Shown: piece after piece, positions 8,701-16,041 of the stretch
Layout of the letters: each line of letters begins with the position of its first letter
How positions within the stretch are numbered: position 1 is the first letter of the stretch
From: Ignavibacteriales bacterium
Lineage (GTDB): Bacteria > Bacteroidota > Ignavibacteria > Ignavibacteriales > Ignavibacteriaceae
Length of the DNA stretch: 64,000 nt
Assembly (NCBI GenBank): GCA_015709675.1
Contig: CP054182.1
Location: forward strand, 785,448-849,447
Direction: 5' to 3'
Translations under genes and position numbers: made by a program
Notes under the pieces: model-generated
Told to the model about the DNA's origin: nothing
What the model saw: the letters and a program-made list of their open reading frames with translations, nothing else
Databases searched by the model: none

Positions 8701-9160
8701 TGATAATGGTATCTGCAATTGCATTAAGAATGAGAGAACCCTGTCCACCCGAATCGTGGGAGTCAGCAGCCGGCTGGGCTTTTATTTTAAGGTCTTCAAT
8801 CAGGATAACTCCGCCGGCAAAGTTTTCTCCTTCAAAGAGAGGTGTGGCTTTAAGCATGACGGAGATTTCATCACCGCTGAGTGTTTCAGAGGAATGCAGC
8901 TCCCGTTCTATTACATCGCCAAGGGGAAGCCTCTGCAGTTCTTCCTCAATGCCGGATGCCGCGGTGAAAATGCCGGAAAGAAGCGAAACACCCGGAGCGG
9001 GTTCGCTTTCCGGACTGATAACGTTAAAGCGGTATATATTATCGTTGAGGAAAGTAATGATGAAATTGCGGTCGAACGCAAGAATCCCCGCCGGAATGGA
9101 TTCCAGCAGTTTAGCCGGAGAAGAAGTCTCCTGAATATTTGGATTGCCCGTTTCGTCCAT
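5789..9160 (-). CDS. Multi-PAS hybrid sensor histidine kinase with C-terminal receiver
   Basis: A 1123-residue cytosolic signalling protein without membrane helices. About six PAS domains fill residues ~10-760, each recognisable by an N-terminal helix plus a phrase such as ITLSRRGDVLFWNTAAAELF or MVIRYNAAGRLLTWN. They are followed by HisKA (~775-845, phospho-histidine in IISHDLRTPFSS), HATPase (N box NNLLSNALKF, G1 DNGVGMS, G2 GTGLGLTLVWEI), and a receiver domain (~1005-1120) with DD in LLVDDSN, phospho-acceptor aspartate in VIMDHIMPVMNG and the conserved lysine in FSKPVN. The receiver implies a phosphorelay to a separate phosphotransfer protein or an output regulator not found here. PAS domains could sense redox, oxygen or small ligands; no haem or flavin signature is certain. 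A STAS gene lies 103 bases upstream on the same strand, with a terminator-like hairpin between. Confidence 0.93.
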   Translation of the reverse strand: MDETGNPNIQETSSPAKLLESIPAGILAFDRNFIITFLNDNIYRFNVISPESEPAPGVSLLSGIFTAASGIEEELQRLPLGDVIERELHSSETLSGDEISVMLKATPLFEGENFAGGVILIEDLKIKAQPAADSHDSGGQGSLILNAIADTIITFDGNGKALTVSGRQGECGWLLKKIHPGETYFRDAFTQELLDELDSRNLILHGENKKGHFLFTAYQDGIPKKIETSVTSIYADLPGKMLHLIHLHDVTGLLGESEELRMQIEELRHYEQITEASADAVITLSRRGDVLFWNTAAAELFGLSRSQIYGKNFNRTLRIFEQDEFNSLIRNITVDEPVQREVRYYLQEREIVVQLIFSLLFPAEGKEEILLLCSDITERTRLFARADEQVKRLHEVYNTLPDMVIRYNAAGRLLTWNQAFEKTAGFTPASGGVSLYDFVTETRLVSEMTTASTGKEFVSEFLTAGGKPFTAQVRVSEDIPDEKGNPSFTAVIRDITAQLVFEKELSLMQSVFATSEDGIAIESEGKYILANDAFIAMFGYRSFDELTRTDYFTIVSPEEKNLFEQYIHSRAAGTAGTNRLEFLGIKKDGARFHIEASVTHFMFQKQEFTVIIVRDISERKRTQQAIKESEERYRSITENLDDFFWTAERFKGQMKTIFYSAAVEKMTGYSQTELLEDSKLFLKMIHPDDFPDVKDDLKRFYQNFYKKSTELVFRILHKQGNVVWVRNKLTAIRDRKGEIIKMYGLVSDISAQKHAEQVLQESAENLSKLNEAKDRFISIISHDLRTPFSSIMGFTDILMNENDLTTDDMRSYVGFIRDSAQSMLTLVNSLLDWTKIQTGRINFEPNRHDLADIASKIISTVQGVAMKKEIEIISHIDNDIYVFVDEGLLMQVFNNLLSNALKFTRPGGRIEILAEHSEHPRFLQITVRDNGVGMSEENLQKLFKLDSKLTTEGTAGEKGTGLGLTLVWEIINRHGGRIWAESKKNEGSSFIFTLPKASASILLVDDSNTDRILYSKIIRNVTHDYEVITASNGKEALKIVETAAPALVIMDHIMPVMNGLDFVRTLQYSTIKGKPPVIILSGDVGQSETLAYNDLGVEYVFSKPVNLARFKDAVEKCLKKLLK

Positions 9161-9176
9161 ACGTACTGTTATTGCT

Positions 9177-9214
9177 CAAAAAAATTCCTGCATGAAAAAC
9201 TGACATCATGCAGG
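9177..9214 (-). terminator. Intercistronic terminator-like hairpin between STAS and kinase genes
   Basis: Read on the minus strand, CCTGCATG and CATGCAGG form an 8-bp perfect stem (arms 9207-9214 and 9187-9194) with a 12-base loop, followed by AATTTTTTT. Stem plus T-run is the classical Rho-independent form. It lies after the STAS gene and just before the kinase start, so it could end the STAS transcript or act as partial attenuation into the kinase. Confidence 0.65.
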
Positions 9215-9263
9215 AGACAACTCACCGGCCCCGGTATATATGAATCCGCCCGTGGGGGCGGGT

Positions 9264-9608
9264 TCAGGCCTCTGAAAAACTTGCTTCTGCCTGGGAAGCA
9301 TCATCAAAAATTTTAAATACATCATTCAGATGCATCAGATTAAAGATCGGGGTTATGGTCTGGTTAAGCCCTGAAATACGGAGATCTCCCCCCTTGAGCC
9401 GGATTTTTTTGGTGCAGGAAACCATAGCGCCAAGGAAAAAACTGTCAATAAAAATGACCTGCGAAAAGTCAACAACAATTTTTCTGATATCCTGATCTTC
9501 AATCAGTTTAGTGAGCAAATCTTTAAACTCATGAGCGATATCAGCGGTTGCTCTTTTCGGTTTTATGTTCAGCAGGAGGAAACCCTCCTTTAATACTGTT
9601 TCAAACAT
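9264..9608 (-). CDS. STAS-domain protein (anti-sigma antagonist-like)
   Basis: A 114-residue single STAS domain, the fold of SpoIIAA/RsbV anti-sigma-factor antagonists that bind switch kinases. The conserved strand-helix junction reads VVDFSQVIFIDSFFLGAMV; the usual DSSG is DSFF at residues 55-58, so the second serine, normally the phosphorylation site in SpoIIAA, is phenylalanine while Ser56 remains. The protein may therefore be regulated differently or be constitutively binding. The final residues (DDASQAEASFSEA) form a polar tail. The gene lies upstream of the multi-PAS kinase on the same strand, suggesting shared signalling. No RsbW-type kinase or PP2C phosphatase was found in the window. 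Family call is good; partner is unknown. Confidence 0.8.
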   Translation of the reverse strand: MFETVLKEGFLLLNIKPKRATADIAHEFKDLLTKLIEDQDIRKIVVDFSQVIFIDSFFLGAMVSCTKKIRLKGGDLRISGLNQTITPIFNLMHLNDVFKIFDDASQAEASFSEA

Positions 9609-9757
9609 AACCCAAAACTCCTGTTTTACCTGGTCCTGGCGTAAAGGAGGTTAACTTAGAAACCTTTACTGCCGGCCGTAAAATATCACTTTCAGGGGTG
9701 GAATCCAAAGAAAAACAGGACTTTGAGCGCTAACCGGCATCAGAAGGAGATAAATGA

Positions 9758-9784
9758 CCCCGGAACGGGTTTTCCGCTCCGGGG
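9758..9784. other. GC-rich hairpin downstream of the SIMPL gene
   Basis: CCCCGGA (9758-9764) pairs with TCCGGGG (9778-9784), with an inner CGG/CCG pair of arms and a GTTTT loop. There is no T-run on either side, so it is at best a weak terminator for the SIMPL gene transcribed towards it; it may also be an RNA-stabilising 3' structure. Confidence 0.4.
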
Positions 9785-9850
9785 GTAAATTCAGACAAAC
9801 CGCCGGTCAAAAGAGGGGCGGTTAAGCAGCGGGGTGAAAAACCTGAATGC

Positions 9851-10582
9851 TTAGTAAATCACAAAAGAAGCATTTACCACGGCTGTGATTTCCTTCTCGA
9901 TGGAATATTCATCATTTATGCCATAGTCGGAAATCTGGTTGGAGTTCTTCGGAGTAATCTGCAGTACTCCCATGCGGGCATTGCGCAGCTCTCCCAGCGT
10001 GCGGTCGGTTGCTGATGCCACCCGGTTAGCCCGGTTCATGGCATCTTTGGCAGCTTCTGACTGCACTTCAATCTTCACATCCGCGAGCTTTGTATATATG
10101 AAGCGGGGCGGTTCGGTAACCACGTTTACTCCTTTTTCGATCAGCGAGACAATTTCCAGAGAAATTGACTGTATGAGCTGAACGTCGGCGGATTTAATTT
10201 CAAACCGCTGAGAGTAGTTCCGGCCGATGACCCTCTGTGTGGTATAGCCGCTGGCGGAGACTTCGAAGATGTCATAACTGGACGGCGGTGAAAGTGATAC
10301 AGCATCCTTCTTAAAGCCCTTTCCCTCAAGATAAACAAGTACCTGACTGAGCTGGCTTTTCATCTGACGGTAGGCCTCCTGCGGAGAGGATGACTGTGAG
10401 GAAACCGTTGCGGCAAGGAATCCGAGGTCGGATACGATATCCATCTTGGCCGAGCCGGTCACATTGATGGTCTGGCTGTCCTTATTGCGGTCTCTTAGTG
10501 TATCGTTGATAATCAACACTGCAATAAGCAGAAAAATACCGCCTACAGCCGTGGCGATAATACCTTTGTTTATGTCGTTCAT
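9851..10582 (-). CDS. SIMPL-domain (DUF541/YggE-like) membrane-anchored protein
   Basis: A 243-residue protein. The N terminus MNDINKGIIATAVGGIFLL then VLIIND is a single membrane anchor, and the rest is a periplasmic SIMPL domain: INVTGSAKMDIVSDLGFLAA opens it, and EAAKDAMNRANRVAS is the typical helix near its C-terminal half. SIMPL proteins such as YggE and BP26 are envelope proteins tied to oxidative stress and oligomeric assemblies, without a known catalytic function. I chose the ATG at 10582 over one 69 bases upstream because the extra residues encode repeat-derived sequence (TACAATG words) rather than protein-like sequence. Neither start has a clear ribosome-binding site. It is likely monocistronic, with repeat arrays upstream. 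Confidence 0.85.
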   Translation of the reverse strand: MNDINKGIIATAVGGIFLLIAVLIINDTLRDRNKDSQTINVTGSAKMDIVSDLGFLAATVSSQSSSPQEAYRQMKSQLSQVLVYLEGKGFKKDAVSLSPPSSYDIFEVSASGYTTQRVIGRNYSQRFEIKSADVQLIQSISLEIVSLIEKGVNVVTEPPRFIYTKLADVKIEVQSEAAKDAMNRANRVASATDRTLGELRNARMGVLQITPKNSNQISDYGINDEYSIEKEITAVVNASFVIY

Positions 10583-10629
10583 GTTTAATAAAGATAATTT
10601 GATGGTGATGAAATATAGGTAAAAAAATA

Positions 10630-10910
10630 ATGTACAATGAACAATGTACAATTTACAGAACGGTCAATCCTGTTACTCCTGTCCATCCTTTGATCGCGTT
10701 CAACTCCCGGATGGGCCGCGGATGATACGGATGCAAGCAGCGCGGATTAAAACGGATCGGAAAATACAATGAACACTGTACAATGGCGGGGCGGTTTATC
10801 TTGTTAATCCTATCTATCCTTTAATTGTGTACAACTGCCCGATGGTCCGCGGATGATACGGATGCAAGCAGCGCGGATTAAAGAGGATCGGAAAACACAA
10901 TGAACAATTT
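10630..10910. repeat. Direct-repeat array A, left of hipBA
   Basis: Two copies of a ~127-bp unit: CGGTCAATCCTGTTA-like opening, then GATGGGCCGCGGATGATACG, GGATGCAAGCAGCGCGGATT, an AAACGGATCGGAAAA link, and a tail of TACAATGAAC words. The first copy starts near 10660 and the second near 10788. The same unit, in the same orientation, recurs at 12804-13214 beyond hipBA. The remaining sequence to 11130 shows no gene and no other structure. Confidence 0.9.
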
Positions 10911-11130
10911 CAGAAATGGATTAACCTTCGTACAGACAGATACAAACTGTCTAAGAAGTTTTAAGTTTGAAAGGCATCTTCTATACCTTTGTTAAGGCTG
11001 ATAATAGACTGTCTTCTCCAGTGTTCTATGGAAAGCATAAAAATCCTGTTAATCTTTTAATCCGGTTTTAACCAATTTGCGGCGCGTAACAAATTCGCAG
11101 GCTTCTACCCGTCTGTCTATATATGATAAT

Positions 11131-12402
11131 TCAGGGTTTAAATCTAAAAGCGGGTTCCATTTCTTCAATTTCATATTTTGGAATTCCTGTCCGGGCGGCT
11201 ATATGGTGCCAGTTGCTTACTGCTTCACGTATTTTTTTTATCAGAACGTTCGCTCTTTTCTGTTCAACCTTATAATATGGCGCGGTTTCAAGTACAAGAT
11301 CGAAACTGAGGGTATTATCATTTTCAGAAATATTGAGACTCAAGCCGTTCCCTGCCGGGTTTGCATTCACATCATACATTGGTGAAAGTATCCATCCATC
11401 GGCGGTAAGGAGAAAACCGTGATTTCTCAAGTGATCATCCGTGTTTGCGACAGCAACGGAGAATACAATTCTTTTCCAGAGTTCTTCAAGATTAAAATTG
11501 ACCTGAGCGCCAAATCGCTTAATAAAATCAGCCATTTCAAGATAGCTTGCTCCTGCTGAAAAATTATCACCGTCTTTGTACCCAAGCAATGTCATAGCCG
11601 ATGTGAAATGAATCCTCTTGTTATCCGCTCTGTCAAACCGTTTTACCAGAAAAGTATGATGCACATTGCTGAAAGGAATAGCTTGTGCCGGAGGCAACAA
11701 TATACCAGCCTGTTCTGCAAGCCGGTGAATAACCATCTCCCAGCCACCGATATTTTTTGTATCCTGAGAGCTTGGGAATTTGGCAATCCAAAGGTTTCCC
11801 TCAGCATCAGCCACATTGGCCTTGGGGCGGGCTCCGCCAAGTGAAGAACCCGGAGCAATAAGCCGGAGAAGCCATTTTTTGTATTCCAGACTTTCATATT
11901 CATCAGATTGTTCAATCATAAAACTTGCGTGCTGCAATTCCGCGAGCGAAGACCAGGGAGGAACAGCAAGTTGATGATCTGAATTGATAAACTCACCGTC
12001 TTCGCTCAATTTAAATCGAAGCCCTCCCATTCTGCTTTGATCATAAACACCAAGTAAAAAATCCGATTCAGATAATGTATTGGGAGTTCTTGCTTCTTCA
12101 CGGGCGGTAATCGCTTCGCGGCGTTTCATTAAAAGGCGGCCCCAGCGATCTGGCGACGAATCAAGAAAAACTCCAAAGTTCGAGTGTCCGGACTGAGGAT
12201 ATTGAGTTCCTGAATAGTTTTGCAATTGTGGATCCAGGTAAAGTGCAGAGTTGTTTTTTAGCCACCCTGCTGAATATTCAAACGAGAATATCTCACTACC
12301 TCTTACAATCTCAGCATAGAGATATCCCACTAATTCTGGTTTTTTGAAGGGTATCCAGTCAGCATACACCAGAATTTCTTTTCTTCTCCGTGATTTAGCC
12401 AT
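11131..12402 (-). CDS. hipA: HipA-type serine/threonine kinase toxin
   Basis: A 423-residue HipA-family kinase, the toxin of a type II toxin-antitoxin pair. E. coli HipA phosphorylates glutamyl-tRNA synthetase and halts translation. Seen here: the phosphate-binding loop SSLGGARPKANV, the ATP-site phrase LVKRFDR, the catalytic NTDDHLRNHGF at about residue 315, and SPMYDVNA as the metal-binding DFG-like segment. All catalytic residues look intact, so it should be active. I chose the ATG at 12402 because MAKSRRRKEILVYADW is the normal HipA start; it overlaps the end of hipB by 8 bases. The coupled hipB-hipA order and overlap match the classic operon. The operon is flanked on both sides by copies of one direct repeat. 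Confidence 0.93.
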   Translation of the reverse strand: MAKSRRRKEILVYADWIPFKKPELVGYLYAEIVRGSEIFSFEYSAGWLKNNSALYLDPQLQNYSGTQYPQSGHSNFGVFLDSSPDRWGRLLMKRREAITAREEARTPNTLSESDFLLGVYDQSRMGGLRFKLSEDGEFINSDHQLAVPPWSSLAELQHASFMIEQSDEYESLEYKKWLLRLIAPGSSLGGARPKANVADAEGNLWIAKFPSSQDTKNIGGWEMVIHRLAEQAGILLPPAQAIPFSNVHHTFLVKRFDRADNKRIHFTSAMTLLGYKDGDNFSAGASYLEMADFIKRFGAQVNFNLEELWKRIVFSVAVANTDDHLRNHGFLLTADGWILSPMYDVNANPAGNGLSLNISENDNTLSFDLVLETAPYYKVEQKRANVLIKKIREAVSNWHHIAARTGIPKYEIEEMEPAFRFKP

Positions 12403-12706
12403 TATCAGACCTTCTCTTCCCGGGAGCACGTTTTTTAACAATAATTCCCGCATCCTGTAGTTTTCTGCCAAACACATCATCGCGGGCAACGGCGGTGAGA
12501 TCATCAAGCAATCCGAGTATAAAAAGCACCATTGCATAATTACCGATGCTTACGTTGGGTTTACCCGCTTCGATAGCAGTAAGTGTCGGACGGCTTATTC
12601 CGGCTCTTTCAGCAATCTGTGCCATGCTGAGCCGTCTGCGAAGACGGGCGAGCTGAATATTTTCACCCAGGAGTTTAAGAGTTTTGGAAACTTTGAGAGG
12701 GAGCAT
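12395..12706 (-). CDS. hipB: HipB-type XRE antitoxin
   Basis: A 103-residue Cro/CI-type DNA-binding antitoxin. The helix-turn-helix covers GENIQLARLRRRLSMAQIAE, then RAGISRPTLTAIEAGKPNVS, the standard XRE core. The C-terminal tail (KLQDAGIIVKKRAPGKRR) is basic and longer than the domain needs; in HipB the tail contacts HipA. It is the promoter-proximal gene of the pair, with an AT-rich 12-bp inverted repeat directly upstream as likely operator, so autorepression by HipB or HipAB is expected. Its stop overlaps the start of hipA. Confidence 0.9.
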   Translation of the reverse strand: MLPLKVSKTLKLLGENIQLARLRRRLSMAQIAERAGISRPTLTAIEAGKPNVSIGNYAMVLFILGLLDDLTAVARDDVFGRKLQDAGIIVKKRAPGKRRSDNG

Positions 12707-12719
12707 TTTTCACACACCT

Positions 12720-12772
12720 AATGTAAATTATGTTTTACAAATATAGGCAATTTGGCAAATATAATTTACATT
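12720..12772. promoter_or_regulatory. hipBA promoter/operator inverted repeat
   Basis: AATGTAAATTAT at 12720-12731 and its exact reverse complement ATAATTTACATT at 12761-12772 flank 29 bases. On the minus strand the space between contains TATATTTG, close to the TAnnTTTG -7 element of Bacteroidetes-type promoters. The nearer arm starts 14 bases upstream of the hipB start codon. Position and symmetry fit a two-site HipB operator that overlaps the promoter. Confidence 0.65.
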
Positions 12773-12803
12773 ATTACCTGATTGCTTGCACATTTTACTA
12801 TGG

Positions 12804-13214
12804 GGGGCGGTTAATCCTGTCTATCCTTAAATCGTGTTCAACTGCCCGATGGGCCGCGGATTATACGGATGCAAGCAGCGCGGATTAAAACGGATCGAAA
12901 AATACAATGTACAATGGCGGGGCGGTTCATCCTGTTAATCCTGCCTATCCTTAAATCGTGTTCAACTGCCCGATGGGCCGCGGATGATACGGATGCAAGC
13001 AGCGCGGATTAAAGCGGATCGGAAAATACAATGAACAATGTACAATGGCGGGGCGGTTCATCCTGTTAATCCTGCCTATCCCTTAAATTGTGTCAACTTC
13101 CCGTACATCGCCCGCGGATTAAAGAGGATCGGAAAACACAATGAACAATGTACAATGAACAATGGCGGGGCGGTTCATCCTGTTAATCCTGCCTATCCCC
13201 TAATCGTGTTCAAC
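12804..13214. repeat. Direct-repeat array B, right of hipBA
   Basis: Two full and two shortened copies of the same ~127-bp unit found at 10630-10910, in the same orientation: opening GGGGCGGTTCATCCTGTTAA, middle CCGATGGGCCGCGGATGATA, and AAGCAGCGCGGATTAAA, with TACAATGAACAATG tails. Full copies begin near 12804 and 12915; shortened ones near 13048 and 13166. An ORF at 13038-13292 repeats a peptide because it reads through two units; it is not a gene. Confidence 0.9.
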
Positions 13215-13296
13215 GATGCATTCATTTCCCCTGGATTTACTGGCTTTGTAGATACACGCCGCGGCGTGTATCTACGCAACCATGTATTGTGAAATA

Positions 13297-14451
13297 CTAA
13301 AACGCGGAAACAAATCCCATACTGAATGAAGGATACTTATGCGTGAAGTTGTATCCGTATTCCGCAACAAGACGGATGTTTCTGCGGGTAACATGTCCGA
13401 AGTGAAGGGCAGCACTGCGGTGGTTCTGCCAGGTTTCGTCTGATTCAATCCAGTTGAATACTGCGACGCCGTAAAAACGGCTGTCATCACCGTTTGGCAT
13501 ATATATCAGTTCAGCCATTGCGCCCTGTGTTTTTATTTCTTTTACAGAACCGCCGGACATGGTGGCATCATCTGTTCTGCTCAGATACATCGTATTCAGT
13601 TCAAAATTACCAGCATTGAGCGTAAGATCAGGGCCGAACATAGTGATGCCATTATCAGAGAAACGCTGACGCTCGGCACCGAGATAGGTGAATCCGCCGA
13701 TTCTTACTCCCTCAAACAGATCCTGTGAAATGCGGCCGATAAAGTTCTTAAAAGGATCTGAGTCAAACGTCCCGGCAGGACCCGGAACGCCGATACCCGT
13801 ACCATTCACCAGTTCAACAAAAATATCCGTTCCTGTCGGGAGCGAATAATTAACCATGATGCCCCGGTCATAAGTGAGATTTATCTGCGATGCAGAAGGA
13901 GCAAATTTTAATATCTGATAATCTTCTCTCGTTAAACGAACTTCCCGTTTGAACAGAGGATCGGATACCTGGAACTGTCCGAGATATATATCAAGCTCGA
14001 GCCCCGCGATGTTATTGAACATCAGATAGGCATCCTCAATTTTTCCGGTGTGCCCTTCTTCCAGTATATAATAAAAATAATACGACATATATTTGGAAAG
14101 TGCGCCTCCCGAAAGCAGTTTAACTACTGAGGGAGCATAAAAATCCGACTGTTTTGACTGGTCCTGATTATAGGTCACATGCCCCTCTAAGCGCATGGCC
14201 AGGGGAAAATCGCGGATAAGAGAGACCTGATCATCGCCGGTATCCTGATAGTAACGGGGTGCTTCCTTGTCCTTCAGTTCAAAACCGTTTGCAGCAAACT
14301 CTTCGCCATAGTCTTTGAGTTTGGGAGCGGGTGCATGGCAGGTTTTGCATGACATGCTGTATTTACGGGCGAAGGCAGGAATGGCGTGAGTTTCAGCCAG
14401 CAGGCCTGCGAGAAAGACCAGTCCGGTCAGGAAGTATATATAATGTTTCAT
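13297..14451 (-). CDS. Outer-membrane barrel-like protein with one N-terminal c-type haem
   Basis: A 384-residue exported protein. A signal peptide (MKHYIYFLTGLVFLAGLL) precedes IPAFARKYSMSCKTCHAPAP with a haem-binding CKTCH at residues 35-39. After ~70 residues the rest is rich in alternating hydrophobic/polar strands ending in aromatic residues and finishing with GFVSAF, as in outer-membrane beta-barrels. Proteins opening PAFARKY-x-M-S-C-x-x-CH are common beside multihaem cytochromes in metal-reducing and sediment bacteria. It follows the multihaem cytochrome gene by 16 bases and is surely co-transcribed. A barrel that positions a haem at the outer membrane, perhaps with the multihaem partner, would suit electron transfer across the envelope; that role is inferred. 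Confidence 0.8.
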   Translation of the reverse strand: MKHYIYFLTGLVFLAGLLAETHAIPAFARKYSMSCKTCHAPAPKLKDYGEEFAANGFELKDKEAPRYYQDTGDDQVSLIRDFPLAMRLEGHVTYNQDQSKQSDFYAPSVVKLLSGGALSKYMSYYFYYILEEGHTGKIEDAYLMFNNIAGLELDIYLGQFQVSDPLFKREVRLTREDYQILKFAPSASQINLTYDRGIMVNYSLPTGTDIFVELVNGTGIGVPGPAGTFDSDPFKNFIGRISQDLFEGVRIGGFTYLGAERQRFSDNGITMFGPDLTLNAGNFELNTMYLSRTDDATMSGGSVKEIKTQGAMAELIYMPNGDDSRFYGVAVFNWIESDETWQNHRSAALHFGHVTRRNIRLVAEYGYNFTHKYPSFSMGFVSAF

Positions 14452-14467
14452 AAGTGTTCCTTTGGTG

Positions 14468-15826
14468 TTATGGTAAAACCTGAATCTGTGTTGCGTGTTT
14501 GTTGACCATCACGATTTCCGCTTCATCGGGGACTCCGAGAAAATCAGCTACCGGCCTCACTAATTTCTGATAATTCAGCACTGCTGTAACCTTCAGCGTT
14601 CCGGGAGGTATATTATCAGGCAGATTAAATGTAAGAGTCTCAAGCTTGGTTTCTCTCGGGCCGAAACGGTAATCTACGCCGAGCGATGCTGTGTTCCACT
14701 GCTGAATGGTCATGCGTCCCTGCGGATCAAAATAGGCCATGCGGAAAATACGGTCGCCAACCGGAATACCGTCCCGCTGCAATCCCCTGAAGTTTGGATC
14801 ATTAAGCGCGATACCCATATCCTGGTATGCAAGCACATCCGCTCCGATGGTATATTCCTCGCCGGGGAATCCTTTTTTGTCAACCTTCAGGTGATATATA
14901 TTGCCGTTCGCGTCAACGGCTTCTACATGCATCCAGACGATGCGGTCTTCAACAGAGCCGCTGGGGAACTTGTGTCCGGTTTTCTGATTAAAAAGCGCTA
15001 CCGTGAATTTTACTTTATCACCCGGTTCAGCTTCATTGATATCAGGGTGGATGCGCAGTTCGATGGTACCGGCTATTTTTCCGTTATCATGCGCGCCGTG
15101 GAACAGATGCTGGCGAACATCGGGATAGGTCTTGCCCATTGAAGCGGATTTCCCCTCAGCATAAGTCATGTGGCACTGCTGACAGGTAACTCCCTGCTTT
15201 GCATACGGGCCTTCCTTCCATTCAAGATGAGTGGATTTAACCCATACACCGTATGGACTTTTCTCATTGTGGCAGGTGCCGCAGAACTCACCTGTTGCAA
15301 GGAAGTCAGATTTCACGGTCTGATGTTCGGGTGAGTTGGTGCCGCCGCGAGGGCCGTATTTTATTTTTCCGGGGGAAGAGATAAAGTTAAAATTATAGGG
15401 AGTATCTCCTTCATATCCGGTAACCGTATGGCAGACATCGCAAGAGACACCTTCGTTGGCACGGCTGTTGAATTCCGGTTTGGGAGGGGGCACATCACCT
15501 GCCAGGAAAGAAACAGGTGCGTGGCAGCCGTTGCAGCCGGCTTTCACACCGGCAACCTTTGCATCTTTTTCTGCATGAGGAACAGCCAGTTTGAAATACT
15601 CAACCTCATCCCAGTCATGCGTGTAGGACTGGGACATCATGGACTGTTTCCACTGCTGGTAGATATCAGTGTGGCAGGAGGTGCCGCAAAACTGGGGAGT
15701 CTGATAATCCTCATATTTGCGTGTGCCGAGTGCCGCTTCTCCGGCGGTCTGCGGTAGTATATATTGCGGTAAAGTGAATAAAATCAGGGTAAGAACGAAA
15801 AACGGAAGAGGTACAGGTGTTTTCAT
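14468..15826 (-). CDS. Periplasmic multihaem cytochrome c (c554-like), five haem motifs
   Basis: A 452-residue secreted cytochrome. Signal peptide is residues ~1-25 from the chosen ATG at 15826; a start 42 bases upstream adds unlikely residues. Haem motifs: CNGCH 98-102, CDVCH 129-133, CGTCH 182-186, CQQCH 215-219, and an expanded CGTSCH at 47-52 with three residues between the cysteines. TDIYQQWKQS after the first motif is the cytochrome c554-type start. The C-terminal ~200 residues are haem-free and strand-rich (an Ig-like or sandwich domain with GHKFPSGSVEDR). It is the first gene of a pair with the haem-bearing barrel protein. Role: electron carrier or oxidoreductase of the periplasm; substrate unknown. 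Confidence 0.88.
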   Translation of the reverse strand: MKTPVPLPFFVLTLILFTLPQYILPQTAGEAALGTRKYEDYQTPQFCGTSCHTDIYQQWKQSMMSQSYTHDWDEVEYFKLAVPHAEKDAKVAGVKAGCNGCHAPVSFLAGDVPPPKPEFNSRANEGVSCDVCHTVTGYEGDTPYNFNFISSPGKIKYGPRGGTNSPEHQTVKSDFLATGEFCGTCHNEKSPYGVWVKSTHLEWKEGPYAKQGVTCQQCHMTYAEGKSASMGKTYPDVRQHLFHGAHDNGKIAGTIELRIHPDINEAEPGDKVKFTVALFNQKTGHKFPSGSVEDRIVWMHVEAVDANGNIYHLKVDKKGFPGEEYTIGADVLAYQDMGIALNDPNFRGLQRDGIPVGDRIFRMAYFDPQGRMTIQQWNTASLGVDYRFGPRETKLETLTFNLPDNIPPGTLKVTAVLNYQKLVRPVADFLGVPDEAEIVMVNKHATQIQVLP

Positions 15827-16001
15827 GAGAGTACAAAATTGTATTATGAATACACAAAAATACGACATGCATATTCAGGCACAAGAAGTTTAAGCTTAAT
15901 TAAGATTAAGTATAAGTAATAATTCAAACTGACAATCTGACCAGAGTGCGCTTCAGAATATCTGAGCACCGGTAAACAAACCGATATCCAATAATATAAC
16001 A

Positions 16002-16025
16002 AAAACCCCGCCGGAGCGGGGTTTT
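16002..16025. terminator. Bidirectional Rho-independent terminator
   Basis: AAAACCCCGC (16002-16011) pairs fully with GCGGGGTTTT (16016-16025) around a CGGA loop; A-runs on one side give T-runs on the other strand. It lies 17 bases after the stop of the ricin-fold gene on the minus strand and is well placed to end that transcript. Confidence 0.85.
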
Positions 16026-16041
16026 AAAGATCAGAAAATTA

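Noticed and set aside
13038-13292. Open frame encoding a repeated GGAVHPVNPAYP peptide
   Set aside because: It reads through two copies of the 127-bp repeat; the repetition is explained by DNA.
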